Program-made: the position numbers and the translations under genes
Shown here: piece after piece, positions 16,287-24,786 of the stretch
Layout: each line of letters begins with the position of its first letter
Position numbering within the stretch: the stretch's first letter is position 1
Source: Bacteroidota bacterium
GTDB lineage: Bacteria > Bacteroidota > Bacteroidia > Bacteroidales > NBLH01
Assembly (NCBI GenBank): GCA_025361565.1
Contig: JANYKN010000089.1
Coordinates: 62,001 to 126,000, forward strand
Direction: 5' to 3'
DNA: 64,000 nt
Notes under the pieces: model-generated
Told to the model about the DNA's origin: nothing
Databases searched by the model: none
The model's input: the letters and a program-made list of their open reading frames with translations, nothing else

Positions 16287-17930
16287 TTACTTTTTGATTT
16301 CACTCTTATCTATTTCATCGATAATGCTGATCGCCTGGTCGTATGCTATTCTTTTGGCGATTATTTTTTTGTCTTTATCAAGCAAATAAAGAACCGGTGA
16401 ACTTGAAATATCATATTTATCGCGATATTGGGAGTATCCAAATGGTTCCCAAACGTTTAACCATTTGGTCATCTTGTTTTTAAGTACAAAATCAAACCAT
16501 GAATTAATATGTTTTGTGTATTTATCCCATTCATTGATATTGCGATGCAAATAAACCGCAATTACCGTAACTCCGCGGTCTTTTAGCTTGTTGTCATCAA
16601 ATGCTTTTGAAAATTTTGGTGTTTCTTCCTGACAATGACTACAATCTGGCTCCCAGAAATATAATATGGTATATTTTGATTTTTGAGCCATCAAAGAAAT
16701 ATATCCATCAAAACTGGGAATAAACTGATCTTCGAGCATTGTCGCTAATTCACTGATAATTACTTGTGAGCGCAATGCAGAATCGCCAAGGTTTGGAAAA
16801 TTTGCTTTATGCGATTTGATTTTTTCAGCTATTAAAGTTTCATTTTTAAGAAAAGTATTACCATTTTCTTTTAGCGATTCCAGAGATTCTTTCATATTTA
16901 CAATTGCAATTGAATCTGATGGTAAAAGAATCATCTTTAATTCAGGGGCAATATTACCAATCAAAGCCGGCTTTTTCCGTGCTACTTTCTCTTTTAATTC
17001 ATCCAGGAATTTTTTATCACTCCATTCAGCTTCAGGAATATAATATTTTTCGGCAATGTGAACATATACATTTTCCATGCCCATTAGCTGGCTGGTTGCG
17101 TATTTATTAAACAAATGAACAAGCATATATCTGAATAATTCTTTGTTGTGTCGTGAGTTTTGTATTAAAACATCAACTTCAGGAATGATAGAATCTGGTG
17201 CCTGTGGTAAAACTTTATCCAGATAATTGTCGAGCCTGCCTTCATAAATTGGAGTACGCAGCAATCGCTCATCTTTATAATCGAAATTTTTAAAATAATT
17301 ATTTCGATAGTAATAATATTTGTCTTTCTGATCAGTTATTGTTTCTGGAATTACTACTTCCTCTGTTGCTTTTAAAAATTTTGAAAAGAAAAAAGTAGGA
17401 TTTGCAGCTATTAATGATTCATTGTAAATAAGAACTTTACTATTGAGTTCTCTAAATTCATTTTCCAATTCTTTTTTTCTTTTTTCATCTGCTGAAGCCT
17501 TGTATTCATCAGTAAGAGCCTTGGATTTTTCGTGCTGAACCGCTAAAAATTTTTGGTAATCTATAAAAATCTGATTTTCCTTGTCGCCAGTAATTTTAAT
17601 ATTTTTAAGAAAATCAGCAGGAGTAGTATCATTTTCAACGGTAAACTTTTGATTATCTGATACTAAAATATCAAAGTAATTTCGCGAAGGAAGAAAAATG
17701 AAATACATTCCGCCAGGTAATTTGGTTTTACCTTTAAATGCTCCTTCGCCTTGGCTATTTAGTATAGTTGTGTCATCAGGAATTAATTGTTCAGTAAAAT
17801 GATGACCTAATATAACCTTCTGATTTTTGAGTTTTGAAATTTTTATTTTTATTTCATAACCCTGCGATTTGACTAAAACAGAAGCAAAGCAGAATGCGAC
17901 TATCAAGCTTAATGAAAACAGTTTTCTCAT
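16287..17930 (-). CDS. Secreted thioredoxin-fold protein (TlpA-like, with N-terminal DUF4369/DUF5106-type parts)
   Basis: Exported protein of 547 aa from the ATG at 17928-17930. This start is preferred over 17969 because it begins directly with a signal peptide (M-R-K-L-F-S-L-S-L then hydrophobic, ending V-K-S-Q-G). The N-terminal third resembles the beta-rich DUF4369-like domain, the middle is helical and charged, and the C-terminal 150 residues are a thioredoxin/TlpA fold with active site C430-S-H-C433 in F-W-E-P-D-C-S-H-C-Q. The later cis-proline loop reads S-S-S-P-V-L-Y. Such proteins act as thiol reductants or disulfide handlers in the Bacteroidota envelope. It is a monocistronic gene; its client is unknown. 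Confidence 0.85.
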   Translation of the reverse strand: MRKLFSLSLIVAFCFASVLVKSQGYEIKIKISKLKNQKVILGHHFTEQLIPDDTTILNSQGEGAFKGKTKLPGGMYFIFLPSRNYFDILVSDNQKFTVENDTTPADFLKNIKITGDKENQIFIDYQKFLAVQHEKSKALTDEYKASADEKRKKELENEFRELNSKVLIYNESLIAANPTFFFSKFLKATEEVVIPETITDQKDKYYYYRNNYFKNFDYKDERLLRTPIYEGRLDNYLDKVLPQAPDSIIPEVDVLIQNSRHNKELFRYMLVHLFNKYATSQLMGMENVYVHIAEKYYIPEAEWSDKKFLDELKEKVARKKPALIGNIAPELKMILLPSDSIAIVNMKESLESLKENGNTFLKNETLIAEKIKSHKANFPNLGDSALRSQVIISELATMLEDQFIPSFDGYISLMAQKSKYTILYFWEPDCSHCQEETPKFSKAFDDNKLKDRGVTVIAVYLHRNINEWDKYTKHINSWFDFVLKNKMTKWLNVWEPFGYSQYRDKYDISSSPVLYLLDKDKKIIAKRIAYDQAISIIDEIDKSEIKK

Positions 17931-18162
17931 ATCATCTGAATTTATTGTTTGTGTTTTATTTAGTTGCAAATATATTAAATAAGTAAAATTATTTACAGTT
18001 TATTTAACGAAACAGTTGGTCCAATTTATATACTTGTAAAGTTAAAAAAGTAAAACAGTGATTTATTTGGAGACTTCTTTATTCGATAAGGTTGTATTAT
18101 TTAAAAAATCTATTGTCAATTATATATGCGTTCTTTTGTTTAATTGCAGCCTAAAAAAAATC

Positions 18163-18205
18163 AAAGACACCAAAATACAAATCCCATCTGCATCTTGGTG
18201 TCTTT
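18163..18205 (-). terminator. Terminator of ssb-like gene
   Basis: AAAGACACCAA and TTGGTGTCTTT form an 11-bp stem around a 21-base loop. On the minus strand it is followed by a T-rich run, 34 bases after the ssb stop. Confidence 0.75.
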
Positions 18206-18238
18206 AAATCAAAGATTCAAAAATTGGATCGATGAATT

Positions 18239-18586
18239 TTATTGAGTTACTTCCACTTTAACCGGTTCCAACTTTTGTGCAACCACTTCGGTGATATATT
18301 TTTCCAAACCATTTTTATCGGTATATTTTCGGGTATTCAATTTTCCAACAACCAATATCATTTCTCCTTTTTTCAAGAAATCGGTTGATTCTTCTTTTTT
18401 ATTTTTCCAGTATACTATATTGTGCCAGGTGGTGGTAGTAACCAATTCGCCTTTGTTGTTATTGAATTTTTCGTTAGTAGCTATGCTCATGCTTACGAGT
18501 GTACGACCGCTTTCGAAAGTTTTAACTTCTGCATCGCGACCAAGATATCCTTGTAATTCTACTTTGTTCATTGTTGTTGCTTCCAT
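18239..18586 (-). CDS. ssb: Short single-stranded DNA-binding protein
   Basis: OB-fold SSB of 115 aa. It has the typical opening M-N-K-V-E-L-Q-G-Y-L-G-R-D-A-E (residues 6-20), the T-T-T-W-H-N-I-V-Y-W strand and K-K-G-E-M-I-L-V-V-G-K-L. The usual disordered linker and acidic tip (D-D-x-I-P-F), which recruits repair partners in replication SSBs, are missing; the protein ends K-V-E-V-T-Q. It is therefore probably an accessory SSB, with the main replication gene elsewhere. The start could be M1 (18586) or the ATG at 18571, which matches the usual N-terminus better. It is divergent from the zinc-ribbon gene, sharing a 170-base promoter region. Confidence 0.88.
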   Translation of the reverse strand: MEATTMNKVELQGYLGRDAEVKTFESGRTLVSMSIATNEKFNNNKGELVTTTTWHNIVYWKNKKEESTDFLKKGEMILVVGKLNTRKYTDKNGLEKYITEVVAQKLEPVKVEVTQ

Positions 18587-18697
18587 GTTTTGAATTTTAA
18601 AAGGTTTAAGAAATAATTATAGTACAAAGAAATGGAGTTATTGAAAGCCGATTCGGTTATTAAGTGGGTATAGTCGATTAATATTCGTTTGTTGTCG

Positions 18698-18729
18698 TTT
18701 GTAATTGATTGAAAATATTTATATATTTG
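18698..18729 (+). promoter_or_regulatory. Promoter for zinc-ribbon gene
   Basis: TTTG at 18698-18701, 20 bases, then TATATTTG at 18722-18729, matching the Bacteroidota -33/-7 pattern. The ATG follows 29 bases after the -7 box. Confidence 0.6.
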
Positions 18730-18757
18730 ATTTTCAAAGCGTACAAATCAATACAAA

Positions 18758-19135
18758 ATGGTAGAAAATAAAGCTAAAACTTGTCCTGAATGTGGTGAGA
18801 AATTAATTGGGAGGGTTGATAAGAAATTCTGTTCAGACCAATGCCGCAATACTTACAACAACCGCTTGAACAGCGATGCAAGCAATACAGTGCGTAATAT
18901 CAACAATATACTTAGGAAAAACAGGCGAATATTGCAGGATTTGAACAAACAATCCGGAAAGACTATGGTTTCGAAAGATACGCTTCTTTCAAACGGATTT
19001 AATTTTACTTACTTCACACACACTTATACCACACAGAAGGGTTTTAATTATCATTTTTGTTACGAACAAGGATATTTGTTTCTTGATGATAAAAAACTAT
19101 ATTTGTTAGTGGCGAGTAAGGATAAGGAGAGGTAA
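18758..19135 (+). CDS. Small zinc-ribbon protein, 125 aa
   Basis: Short basic cytosolic protein. The N-terminus has two cysteine pairs, C9-P-E-C12 and C25-S-D-Q-C29-R-N-T-Y-N-N-R, which look like a treble-clef/zinc-ribbon of the type found in DUF2116-like proteins. The middle is Lys/Arg/Asn-rich and helical (residues 40-65), and the C-terminal half is beta-rich and aromatic. I know of similar uncharacterised Bacteroidota proteins but no function. It is divergently transcribed from the ssb-like gene, which might hint at nucleic-acid contact, but that is only inference. Confidence 0.7.
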   Translation: MVENKAKTCPECGEKLIGRVDKKFCSDQCRNTYNNRLNSDASNTVRNINNILRKNRRILQDLNKQSGKTMVSKDTLLSNGFNFTYFTHTYTTQKGFNYHFCYEQGYLFLDDKKLYLLVASKDKER

Positions 19136-19330
19136 ATTATGTTTAATAATGGGTCGAAGCCTTATCTGGATTTCTAATTAAAAGAATTTTTGTGCGAAAT
19201 TTCTTTCAATTTTTATGTGAACCTTATTTTAGCATTGATTTAATCAACAATTGTCTTTAGTATTAGATTTTCTGCTATTGAACTACATTTAATAAAAGTC
19301 TATTATCTCTTTAAATTTATTGATTTTTAC

Positions 19331-19361
19331 TTGACTTCTTCTTAGAATAGTTGTACATTTG
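19331..19361 (+). promoter_or_regulatory. Promoter of GntR-slipin operon
   Basis: TTG at 19331-19333, a 20-base spacer, then TACATTTG at 19354-19361, an exact -7 match. The predicted transcription start (about 19368) falls inside the operator at 19359-19380. Confidence 0.65.
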
Positions 19362-19380
19362 TACTAAACATATAGTACAA
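19359..19380. promoter_or_regulatory. Operator for the YtrA-type GntR regulator
   Basis: Perfect inverted repeat with 8-bp arms TTGTACTA and TAGTACAA and a six-base spacer, 15 bases upstream of the regulator's ATG. TTGTAC also occurs alone at 19351-19356. Position over the start site predicts autorepression. Confidence 0.65.
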
Positions 19381-19395
19381 TAAACAACTATAACA

Positions 19396-19776
19396 ATGAT
19401 AAATTTTTTATTAGATCCAAAAGATGGTTCTCCGTTTTACCGGCAAATAATTGACCAAATCAAATTTGGAATTGCTTCTGGAAAATTAAAAGTTGGAGAG
19501 CAGCTACCGACTGTTCGGGCTTTGGCTGTAGAACTTAAGGTTAACCTCAATACGGTTGCCAAAGCCTATAAAGAACTTGAAATTCAGCGTATCCTTGAAA
19601 CACAGCAAGGAACGGGTACTTTTATTAATTCGAACGATATCCTGTTATCAGAAAAAGAAAAGCAAAAAAAGATACAGGATTTATGCAAAGAATTTTCGAC
19701 CATAGCTTTCGCTTATGGTTTTTCAATAGATAATATGATTAACGAACTTCAAAAAATGAATCAAAATGAGAACTAA
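19396..19776 (+). CDS. GntR-family regulator, YtrA subfamily
   Basis: Transcription repressor of 126 aa. Residues about 10-75 form the GntR winged helix-turn-helix (P-F-Y-R-Q-I-I-D-Q-I, then L-P-T-V-R-A-L-A-V-E-L, N-L-N-T-V-A-K-A-Y-K-E-L-E, and a G-T-G-T-F wing). The effector region is only about 45 residues, mostly helical, which is the hallmark of the YtrA subfamily; these usually dimerise and regulate ABC exporters with which they are cotranscribed. Here the downstream partner is a slipin, whose ATG overlaps this gene by 11 bases, so translation is probably coupled. A matching operator lies over the promoter. No ABC transporter is adjacent. Confidence 0.9.
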   Translation: MINFLLDPKDGSPFYRQIIDQIKFGIASGKLKVGEQLPTVRALAVELKVNLNTVAKAYKELEIQRILETQQGTGTFINSNDILLSEKEKQKKIQDLCKEFSTIAFAYGFSIDNMINELQKMNQNEN

Positions 19777-20677
19777 TCTTTACACAAAAAATTTATTTAA
19801 TCCCATTTCAATAACTATTTTATTGATTTTATTGGGATTATTTTCGCTGTTTTTTTATCTTACTATTCTTGATATCAGAGTGTTGACTGCTCTTGTATTT
19901 TTGTCAATTCTATTAGCCAGTTCCATTCAAATTGCGGATCAATGGGAAAAAGCAGTTTTGCTTAGAATGGGTAGATACATTGGCTTAAAAGGGCCAGGCA
20001 TCTTTTTTATTATTCCAATTGTTGACCGCGTAATAAATTATATCGATCAACGAATTAGGGTAACCGATTTTAGGGCAGATCAAACCTTAACCAAAGACAC
20101 AGTTCCAGTAAACGTGGTAGCTGTTTTATACTGGACAGTTTGGGATGTTGAAAAAGCAGCCTTGGAAGTGCAGGATTACACAACAGCTATTGAATACATT
20201 GCCCACACTGGTTTGAGGGATATCATAGGTAAACATGAATTGGCTGATTTATTGCAGGATAGAGAAAAAATTGCAAGCGATCTTCAAAAAGTATTGGATG
20301 AAAACACAACTCCATGGGGAATTACCTGTCAAACTGTTGGGATAAAAGATATTACTATCCCACAAGGGTTGGCCGATTCGATGAGTAAACAAGCTCAGGC
20401 AGAAAGAGAAAGGTTGGCTCGTGTAATTTTAGGAACCGCTGAAACCGAAATTGCTGAGAAATTTGCCAAAGCAAGCCTACAGTATATCAATAATCCGGTA
20501 GCAATGCAATTAAGGGCTATGAATTATATAGGAGAAGGATTGAAAGAAAAAGGGTCTATGATTATTGTCCCCAGTTCTGCACTTGACTCCATGAATCTTG
20601 GAACATATGGTGGACTTGCAGCGCTTGCCAATCAGGCAAAAATGAATTTAGAAAAAAATGATGAATTGATTAAATAA
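19766..20677 (+). CDS. Slipin/stomatin-like SPFH protein
   Basis: Membrane-anchored SPFH (band 7) protein of 303 aa. Two hydrophobic stretches at about 13-32 and 37-53 form a hairpin or two-pass anchor. The SPFH domain follows, with E-K-A-V-L-L-R-M-G-R-Y and the G-P-G-I-F-F-I-I-P-I-V-D signature, then the helical C-terminus (Q-A-Q-A-E-R-E-R-L-A-R-V-I) and the I-I-V-P-S-S end region. Slipins assemble into large oligomers in the inner membrane and are thought to organise or protect membrane proteins. No NfeD partner is adjacent, unlike many slipins. It is in a two-gene operon with the YtrA-type repressor, suggesting induction by an envelope signal. Confidence 0.88.
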   Translation: MRTNLYTKNLFNPISITILLILLGLFSLFFYLTILDIRVLTALVFLSILLASSIQIADQWEKAVLLRMGRYIGLKGPGIFFIIPIVDRVINYIDQRIRVTDFRADQTLTKDTVPVNVVAVLYWTVWDVEKAALEVQDYTTAIEYIAHTGLRDIIGKHELADLLQDREKIASDLQKVLDENTTPWGITCQTVGIKDITIPQGLADSMSKQAQAERERLARVILGTAETEIAEKFAKASLQYINNPVAMQLRAMNYIGEGLKEKGSMIIVPSSALDSMNLGTYGGLAALANQAKMNLEKNDELIK

Positions 20678-20777
20678 AACAGATTATTACGAAAAATCAA
20701 TCCCGAAATTTAAATGTAAACGAACTTGTGATATTTATCAATTAATTTTTAACTTTTTTAAATCTAAAAAATATACC

Positions 20778-22145
20778 ATGAATTTAAAAACTTCAAATGT
20801 TATTAAATCAAGTTTTGTGATTTTATTACTTATCATTCCGATTACATCTTTTTGTCAAATAAGAAATCATGATGGTTTAATTACCAATGTTAATATTGTT
20901 GATTTAAATACAGGAAAAATATTAAAAAATAAAACAATAGCTATTGACAGTGATCGAATCAGTGACATTTATGATAAGGAAATTACCGGTTCAACCGCAA
21001 CAACAGTAATTGACGGAAAAGGTAAATATCTTATCCCTGGACTTTGGGATATGCATGCTCACTATAAATGGAGCCATGTTGATCTGGATCCGTTACTTAT
21101 TGCCAATGGTATTACAGGAGTACGAGAAATGTGGGGTGATATGCCGGCCTTTGTAGATGTACCAAAAAGATCGCAACAGGAAGGGCTCTTATCACCCGAT
21201 GTTTACCTATCTGGTGATCTTATTGATGGAAATCCGCCTTCTTTTCCAACAGGAAGTTTAGTAGTTACAACACCAGATGAAGCTGTTGATGCTGTGAAAA
21301 AGCAAATAGATAAAAAATTTGATTTTATCAAAGTTTATAGTTCGTTATCTGAAGAATGTTTTTTGGCTATTGCTAAGGAAGCCAGGAAAATGAATATCCC
21401 ATTTGCCGGTCATATACCCAATAGAGTTTCAATCTACACTGCAATTGAAGCAGGAATGGCCAGCTCGGAACATTTATATGGATTTCTAAATGCCTGCTCA
21501 TCTGTTGACACATCAAATGAAGCACTTATTAAAACATTTTCTGAAAAGAAGTTTGATTCTATATGTTCTGTGCTGGCTAAGAGCAGCATGTGGTTATGCC
21601 CGACATTAACAGTTAATAGGGCAATGAGTTATTTAAACGATTCAATATTTATAAATGATAATAGAATGGCAAATCTTCCAGAATATGTAATTGACATATG
21701 GAAGATGAAAATGAGTCCATATACAAAAAGCGAAATAGATAATTTTGCTAATGGTTCAAGAATAAGGTATCTTTTTGAACTAAGCTTAATAGGCAAAATG
21801 AATGAGAAAGGAGTAAAATTTATTGCGGGAACCGATTTTCCAAATCCTTATGTTTTCCCTGGATTTTCGTTGCACGACGAATTGTCTCTTATGGTTAAAG
21901 GAGGCATGCCAATACTTGACGCATTAAGGTCTGCAACAATCAATCCTGCAATATTTATGAACAAAAGATCTGATTTTGGTACTGTTGAGGTAGGTAAACT
22001 GGCTAGCCTGGTTCTATTGAATAAGAATCCATTAAAAAATATTGAAAATACAAAAACTATTGAAACTGTTATCGTACGAGGGAAAGTTTATAATAGGAAA
22101 GCACTGGATTTAATGTTGGAACAAGCAAAATCCAATGCCAGATAA
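20778..22145 (+). CDS. Secreted amidohydrolase-family protein
   Basis: Metal-dependent hydrolase (imidazolonepropionase/prolidase-like branch) of 455 aa, exported by a signal peptide at residues 1-27 (hydrophobic core ending T-S-F-C-Q; the residue before Cys is Phe, so a lipobox is unlikely). Metal motifs appear in order: D-M-H-A-H after strand one, a Lys in F-I-K-V-Y, H in F-A-G-H-I-P, H in S-S-E-H-L-Y-G and the Asp in A-G-T-D-F-P-N-P. The beta-sandwich pieces flank the barrel (N-V-N-I-V-D-L-N at the start, L-V-L-L-N-K-N-P-L at the end). The substrate is unknown; secreted relatives hydrolyse peptides or xenobiotics. It is monocistronic. Confidence 0.88.
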   Translation: MNLKTSNVIKSSFVILLLIIPITSFCQIRNHDGLITNVNIVDLNTGKILKNKTIAIDSDRISDIYDKEITGSTATTVIDGKGKYLIPGLWDMHAHYKWSHVDLDPLLIANGITGVREMWGDMPAFVDVPKRSQQEGLLSPDVYLSGDLIDGNPPSFPTGSLVVTTPDEAVDAVKKQIDKKFDFIKVYSSLSEECFLAIAKEARKMNIPFAGHIPNRVSIYTAIEAGMASSEHLYGFLNACSSVDTSNEALIKTFSEKKFDSICSVLAKSSMWLCPTLTVNRAMSYLNDSIFINDNRMANLPEYVIDIWKMKMSPYTKSEIDNFANGSRIRYLFELSLIGKMNEKGVKFIAGTDFPNPYVFPGFSLHDELSLMVKGGMPILDALRSATINPAIFMNKRSDFGTVEVGKLASLVLLNKNPLKNIENTKTIETVIVRGKVYNRKALDLMLEQAKSNAR

Positions 22146-22171
22146 ATTGTGCTTGTGATCAGAAACAAAGT

Positions 22172-22197
22172 ATTACCGCTAACATGTTAGCGGTAAT
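22172..22197. terminator. Perfect 26-base palindrome after amidohydrolase
   Basis: Arms ATTACCGCTAACA and TGTTAGCGGTAAT without any spacer, 27 bases after the stop. It may act as a terminator, though no T-run follows on the plus strand, or it could be a protein-binding palindrome for the next gene. Confidence 0.5.
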
Positions 22198-22316
22198 GCA
22201 ATTTAAAAGTGGTATTATTCAAATCCTTAATTTTCTTGCTCATAGAATCCTGATTGTTTATATTTATTTTAATTATATTTGTTTGATAAGTAAATAAATC
22301 AATAAAATATTGCAAA

Positions 22317-23279
22317 ATGGACGATTTCGAAGATAAATTAAGCAAACATATTGATAAAGTACTTGAATTACAGCGAAATAAAGAAATTAAACCATTAACA
22401 CTCGATGAATTAAAAGAGGTTGATTTAAGCCTTGGAATGACCGAGGAAGAATGGACAGCACTCATGCAAAAAGTGGAGGAAAATGTTCAGGTAGCCCAGT
22501 CGCACATGCAATACAACAATTTTATTGAAGCATATAAGGCAGCCGAAACAGCAATTTCGATTAATCCATATCACGAAGGTGCTTTATTGGTATTGGCCAA
22601 TGCTGCTTTGGGAAAATATGAAGCTGACCAGAAAGATGAATTTTTGGAAAAAGCACAAACACACGCCAATGAACTTTTGAAAATTAACCCCAGGCAACAA
22701 ACTGCCATTCAAATTCTTGCTAAAGTTCGTAGCCATTTAAATACCGAAAATACCCAGAAGAAAAACATCCTTAAATATGGTATTATGGGCTTGGCAGTGG
22801 TAATTTTAATTATTGCATTTGCGGTTTTGAAGCCAAAGTCGGAGCCAAAAGAAAACACAGAATTAAAATTTGAACTTATCGATGCACAAGAAAATGCAAA
22901 TGCAGCCTGGGCTCAAGTTGAAAATATGATTGCACGAAGAGATCAGATGTTGCCACAGTTGCTGGAATTGGCTCCTTTGGCAAAATCGGAAGTTGAAGAT
23001 TTAAGAAAAAGAATTGATCTGTCGAAAGATTCGAATGAAAAAATTGAATTGAACGGCCAATTGCAAGAGAAACTAAAATTATTGATTACCTCCATAAACT
23101 CAGGTTCAAAGGACAAAAATGCCGAGTTGATTTTGGTACAGATCGAAGGTTCGTATAACAGGGTTGCCGTTGAAGCCATGCGGTATAATAAAGTTGTGAA
23201 AGATTATAATATTTTGGTTAAAAAGTATGGTTCGAACTTTCCGGAATTCAAAGAAAAACCTTATTTTTTGGGACAATAA
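22317..23279 (+). CDS. TPR-like / LemA-like fusion membrane protein
   Basis: Protein of 320 aa in three parts. Residues about 50-145 form TPR-like helices (A-Y-K-A-A-E-T-A-I-S-I-N-P-Y-H-E-G-A). One membrane segment lies at about 156-173 (a G-I-M-G-L-A-V-V-I-L-I-I run). The C-terminal part resembles LemA: A-W-A-Q-V-E-N-M-I-A-R-R-D-Q-M-L-P-Q-L-L at the start and Y-N-K-V-V-K-D-Y-N-I-L-V near the end, then K-P-Y-F. LemA usually has its single helix at the N-terminus; here a cytosolic TPR module has been added. The next gene is a TPM-domain protein, a common LemA neighbour, which supports the call. Function of LemA/TPM pairs is unsettled, with links to envelope stress and photosystem repair in plants. 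Confidence 0.7.
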   Translation: MDDFEDKLSKHIDKVLELQRNKEIKPLTLDELKEVDLSLGMTEEEWTALMQKVEENVQVAQSHMQYNNFIEAYKAAETAISINPYHEGALLVLANAALGKYEADQKDEFLEKAQTHANELLKINPRQQTAIQILAKVRSHLNTENTQKKNILKYGIMGLAVVILIIAFAVLKPKSEPKENTELKFELIDAQENANAAWAQVENMIARRDQMLPQLLELAPLAKSEVEDLRKRIDLSKDSNEKIELNGQLQEKLKLLITSINSGSKDKNAELILVQIEGSYNRVAVEAMRYNKVVKDYNILVKKYGSNFPEFKEKPYFLGQ

Positions 23280-23403
23280 AATCAAGATAAAAGACAAAAG
23301 GAAAAAGTCAAAAGTTTGACTTCAAATATCAAAACCCTTGCAATCATGTATTTCTATTCAAAAAATTTAAGGTTAGTTCAAAAATTTATCAATATATAAG
23401 ACG

Positions 23404-24666
23404 ATGAAAAAATTTCTACTTTTCCAAGCCTTTACAATCGCCTTAGCAATTCAGTTGCAAGCACAATGGAATGTTGAAACAGTTCCTAATCCTCATGAAA
23501 AGAACAATAAATTTGTTTCAAATCCAGATAATATTTTGACCAATAATGAAGTCTCCAATCTGAATAATTTAATTCAAGAAAGTGAGGATTCAACAAAAGT
23601 GCAGGTAGCCGTTGTCATGCTCAAATCAATTGGTACAGCTGTTCCAAAAGAATTTGCAACAGCTTTATTCAATAAGTGGGGAGTTGGGGTTAAAGGAATG
23701 GATAATGGATTGCTTATTCTTTTTGTGATGGATCAGCGGCGGGTTGAATTTGAAACTGGCTATGGATTAGAAGCCATCCTTACCGATGCTAAATGCTACG
23801 AAATACAGCAAAATTATATGATTCCAAGATTTAAGGAAGGTTATTACTCCCAAGGCATGATTGACGGCGTTTTAAAATCGCTTGAAATAACAGGTGGATT
23901 GAGTGCTAATTCCGACAGTTTAATCACTTCTTCTGAAAATTATTCAAGCAAAACCGACAACAATAATAATCCCGATCCCAACTATAACTCTTCATATCAT
24001 AGTTTTTTAGGATATTACATCAGATTTACAGTACTTGCAATTTTTCTTTATATCATTTTATTTAGTATTACTTTATTCCAAAGTGATTGCTTTATCAAAT
24101 ACAAAACCTTAAGAATTTTCACACTATACATATGGTTCCTCATCTTCCCAATTCCATTTGTTTTGTTTTATTATTTCACCAAAAATCTGATGGAAACGTG
24201 GAGAAATACACCTCGTATCAGTCCAAAAACAGGAAGAATAATGCATAAGCTTTCTGAAAAAGAGGATAATCAATATCTGCAAGCAGGACAAATAACTGAA
24301 GAAAACATTAAATCAATAGACTATGATGTATGGCTTTCAGATGAACCTGGAGATATTCTGGTTATTTCTTATAAAAGATGGTTCTCAGAATACAGCTCAT
24401 GCCCCAAATGTAAGTTTAAAACCTATTTCAAGGAATATGACAGAGTAATTACTTCGCCTACTTATTCAAGTTCGGGAACTGGAGAACGCAAACATGTTTG
24501 TAAAAATTGTAACCACTCCGCTATTGTTAGATATACCATTCCAAGAAAAACCCAATCATCGAACAGTAGTTCAAGTTCTGGATCATTTGGTGGTAGAAGT
24601 TCGTTTGGAGGTAGTTCATTTGGTGGTGGAAGCTCAGGAGGTGGAGGTGCGGGGAGTAGCTGGTAA
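23404..24666 (+). CDS. TPM-domain (YgcG-like) membrane protein
   Basis: 420-aa envelope protein. A signal peptide (residues 1-21, ending L-Q-A-Q) precedes the TPM domain (about 35-165, with V-P-N-P, D-N-G-L-L-I-L-F and G-Y-G-L-E-A-I-L-T-D). Two membrane helices follow at about 202-222 and 237-259. The cytosolic tail contains a four-cysteine zinc ribbon (C-P-K-C-K-F and C-K-N-C-N) and ends in a Ser/Gly tail (G-G-R-S-S-F-G-G-S-S-F-G-G), which is typical of the YgcG group. It follows the LemA-like gene by 124 bases, on the same strand. TPM domains in plants help turn over photosystem II; the bacterial role is unknown. Confidence 0.85.
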   Translation: MKKFLLFQAFTIALAIQLQAQWNVETVPNPHEKNNKFVSNPDNILTNNEVSNLNNLIQESEDSTKVQVAVVMLKSIGTAVPKEFATALFNKWGVGVKGMDNGLLILFVMDQRRVEFETGYGLEAILTDAKCYEIQQNYMIPRFKEGYYSQGMIDGVLKSLEITGGLSANSDSLITSSENYSSKTDNNNNPDPNYNSSYHSFLGYYIRFTVLAIFLYIILFSITLFQSDCFIKYKTLRIFTLYIWFLIFPIPFVLFYYFTKNLMETWRNTPRISPKTGRIMHKLSEKEDNQYLQAGQITEENIKSIDYDVWLSDEPGDILVISYKRWFSEYSSCPKCKFKTYFKEYDRVITSPTYSSSGTGERKHVCKNCNHSAIVRYTIPRKTQSSNSSSSSGSFGGRSSFGGSSFGGGSSGGGGAGSSW

Positions 24667-24703
24667 AAGAATCATCTTTCTTTTGACGATTTTGTTAACA
24701 AAA

Positions 24704-24725
24704 CAGGGCTTATTTAAATGCCCTG
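24704..24725 (+). terminator. Hairpin between TPM gene and convergent M16 gene
   Basis: CAGGGC and GCCCTG form a 6-bp stem around a 10-base AT loop, followed by an AT-rich tail. It is a modest terminator candidate located in the convergent gap. Confidence 0.55.
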
Positions 24726-24786
24726 CATATTTATTTGAAATTGAAATTTTCTGCTAATTGCCATTTATCGATATCGAAAAGAATAA

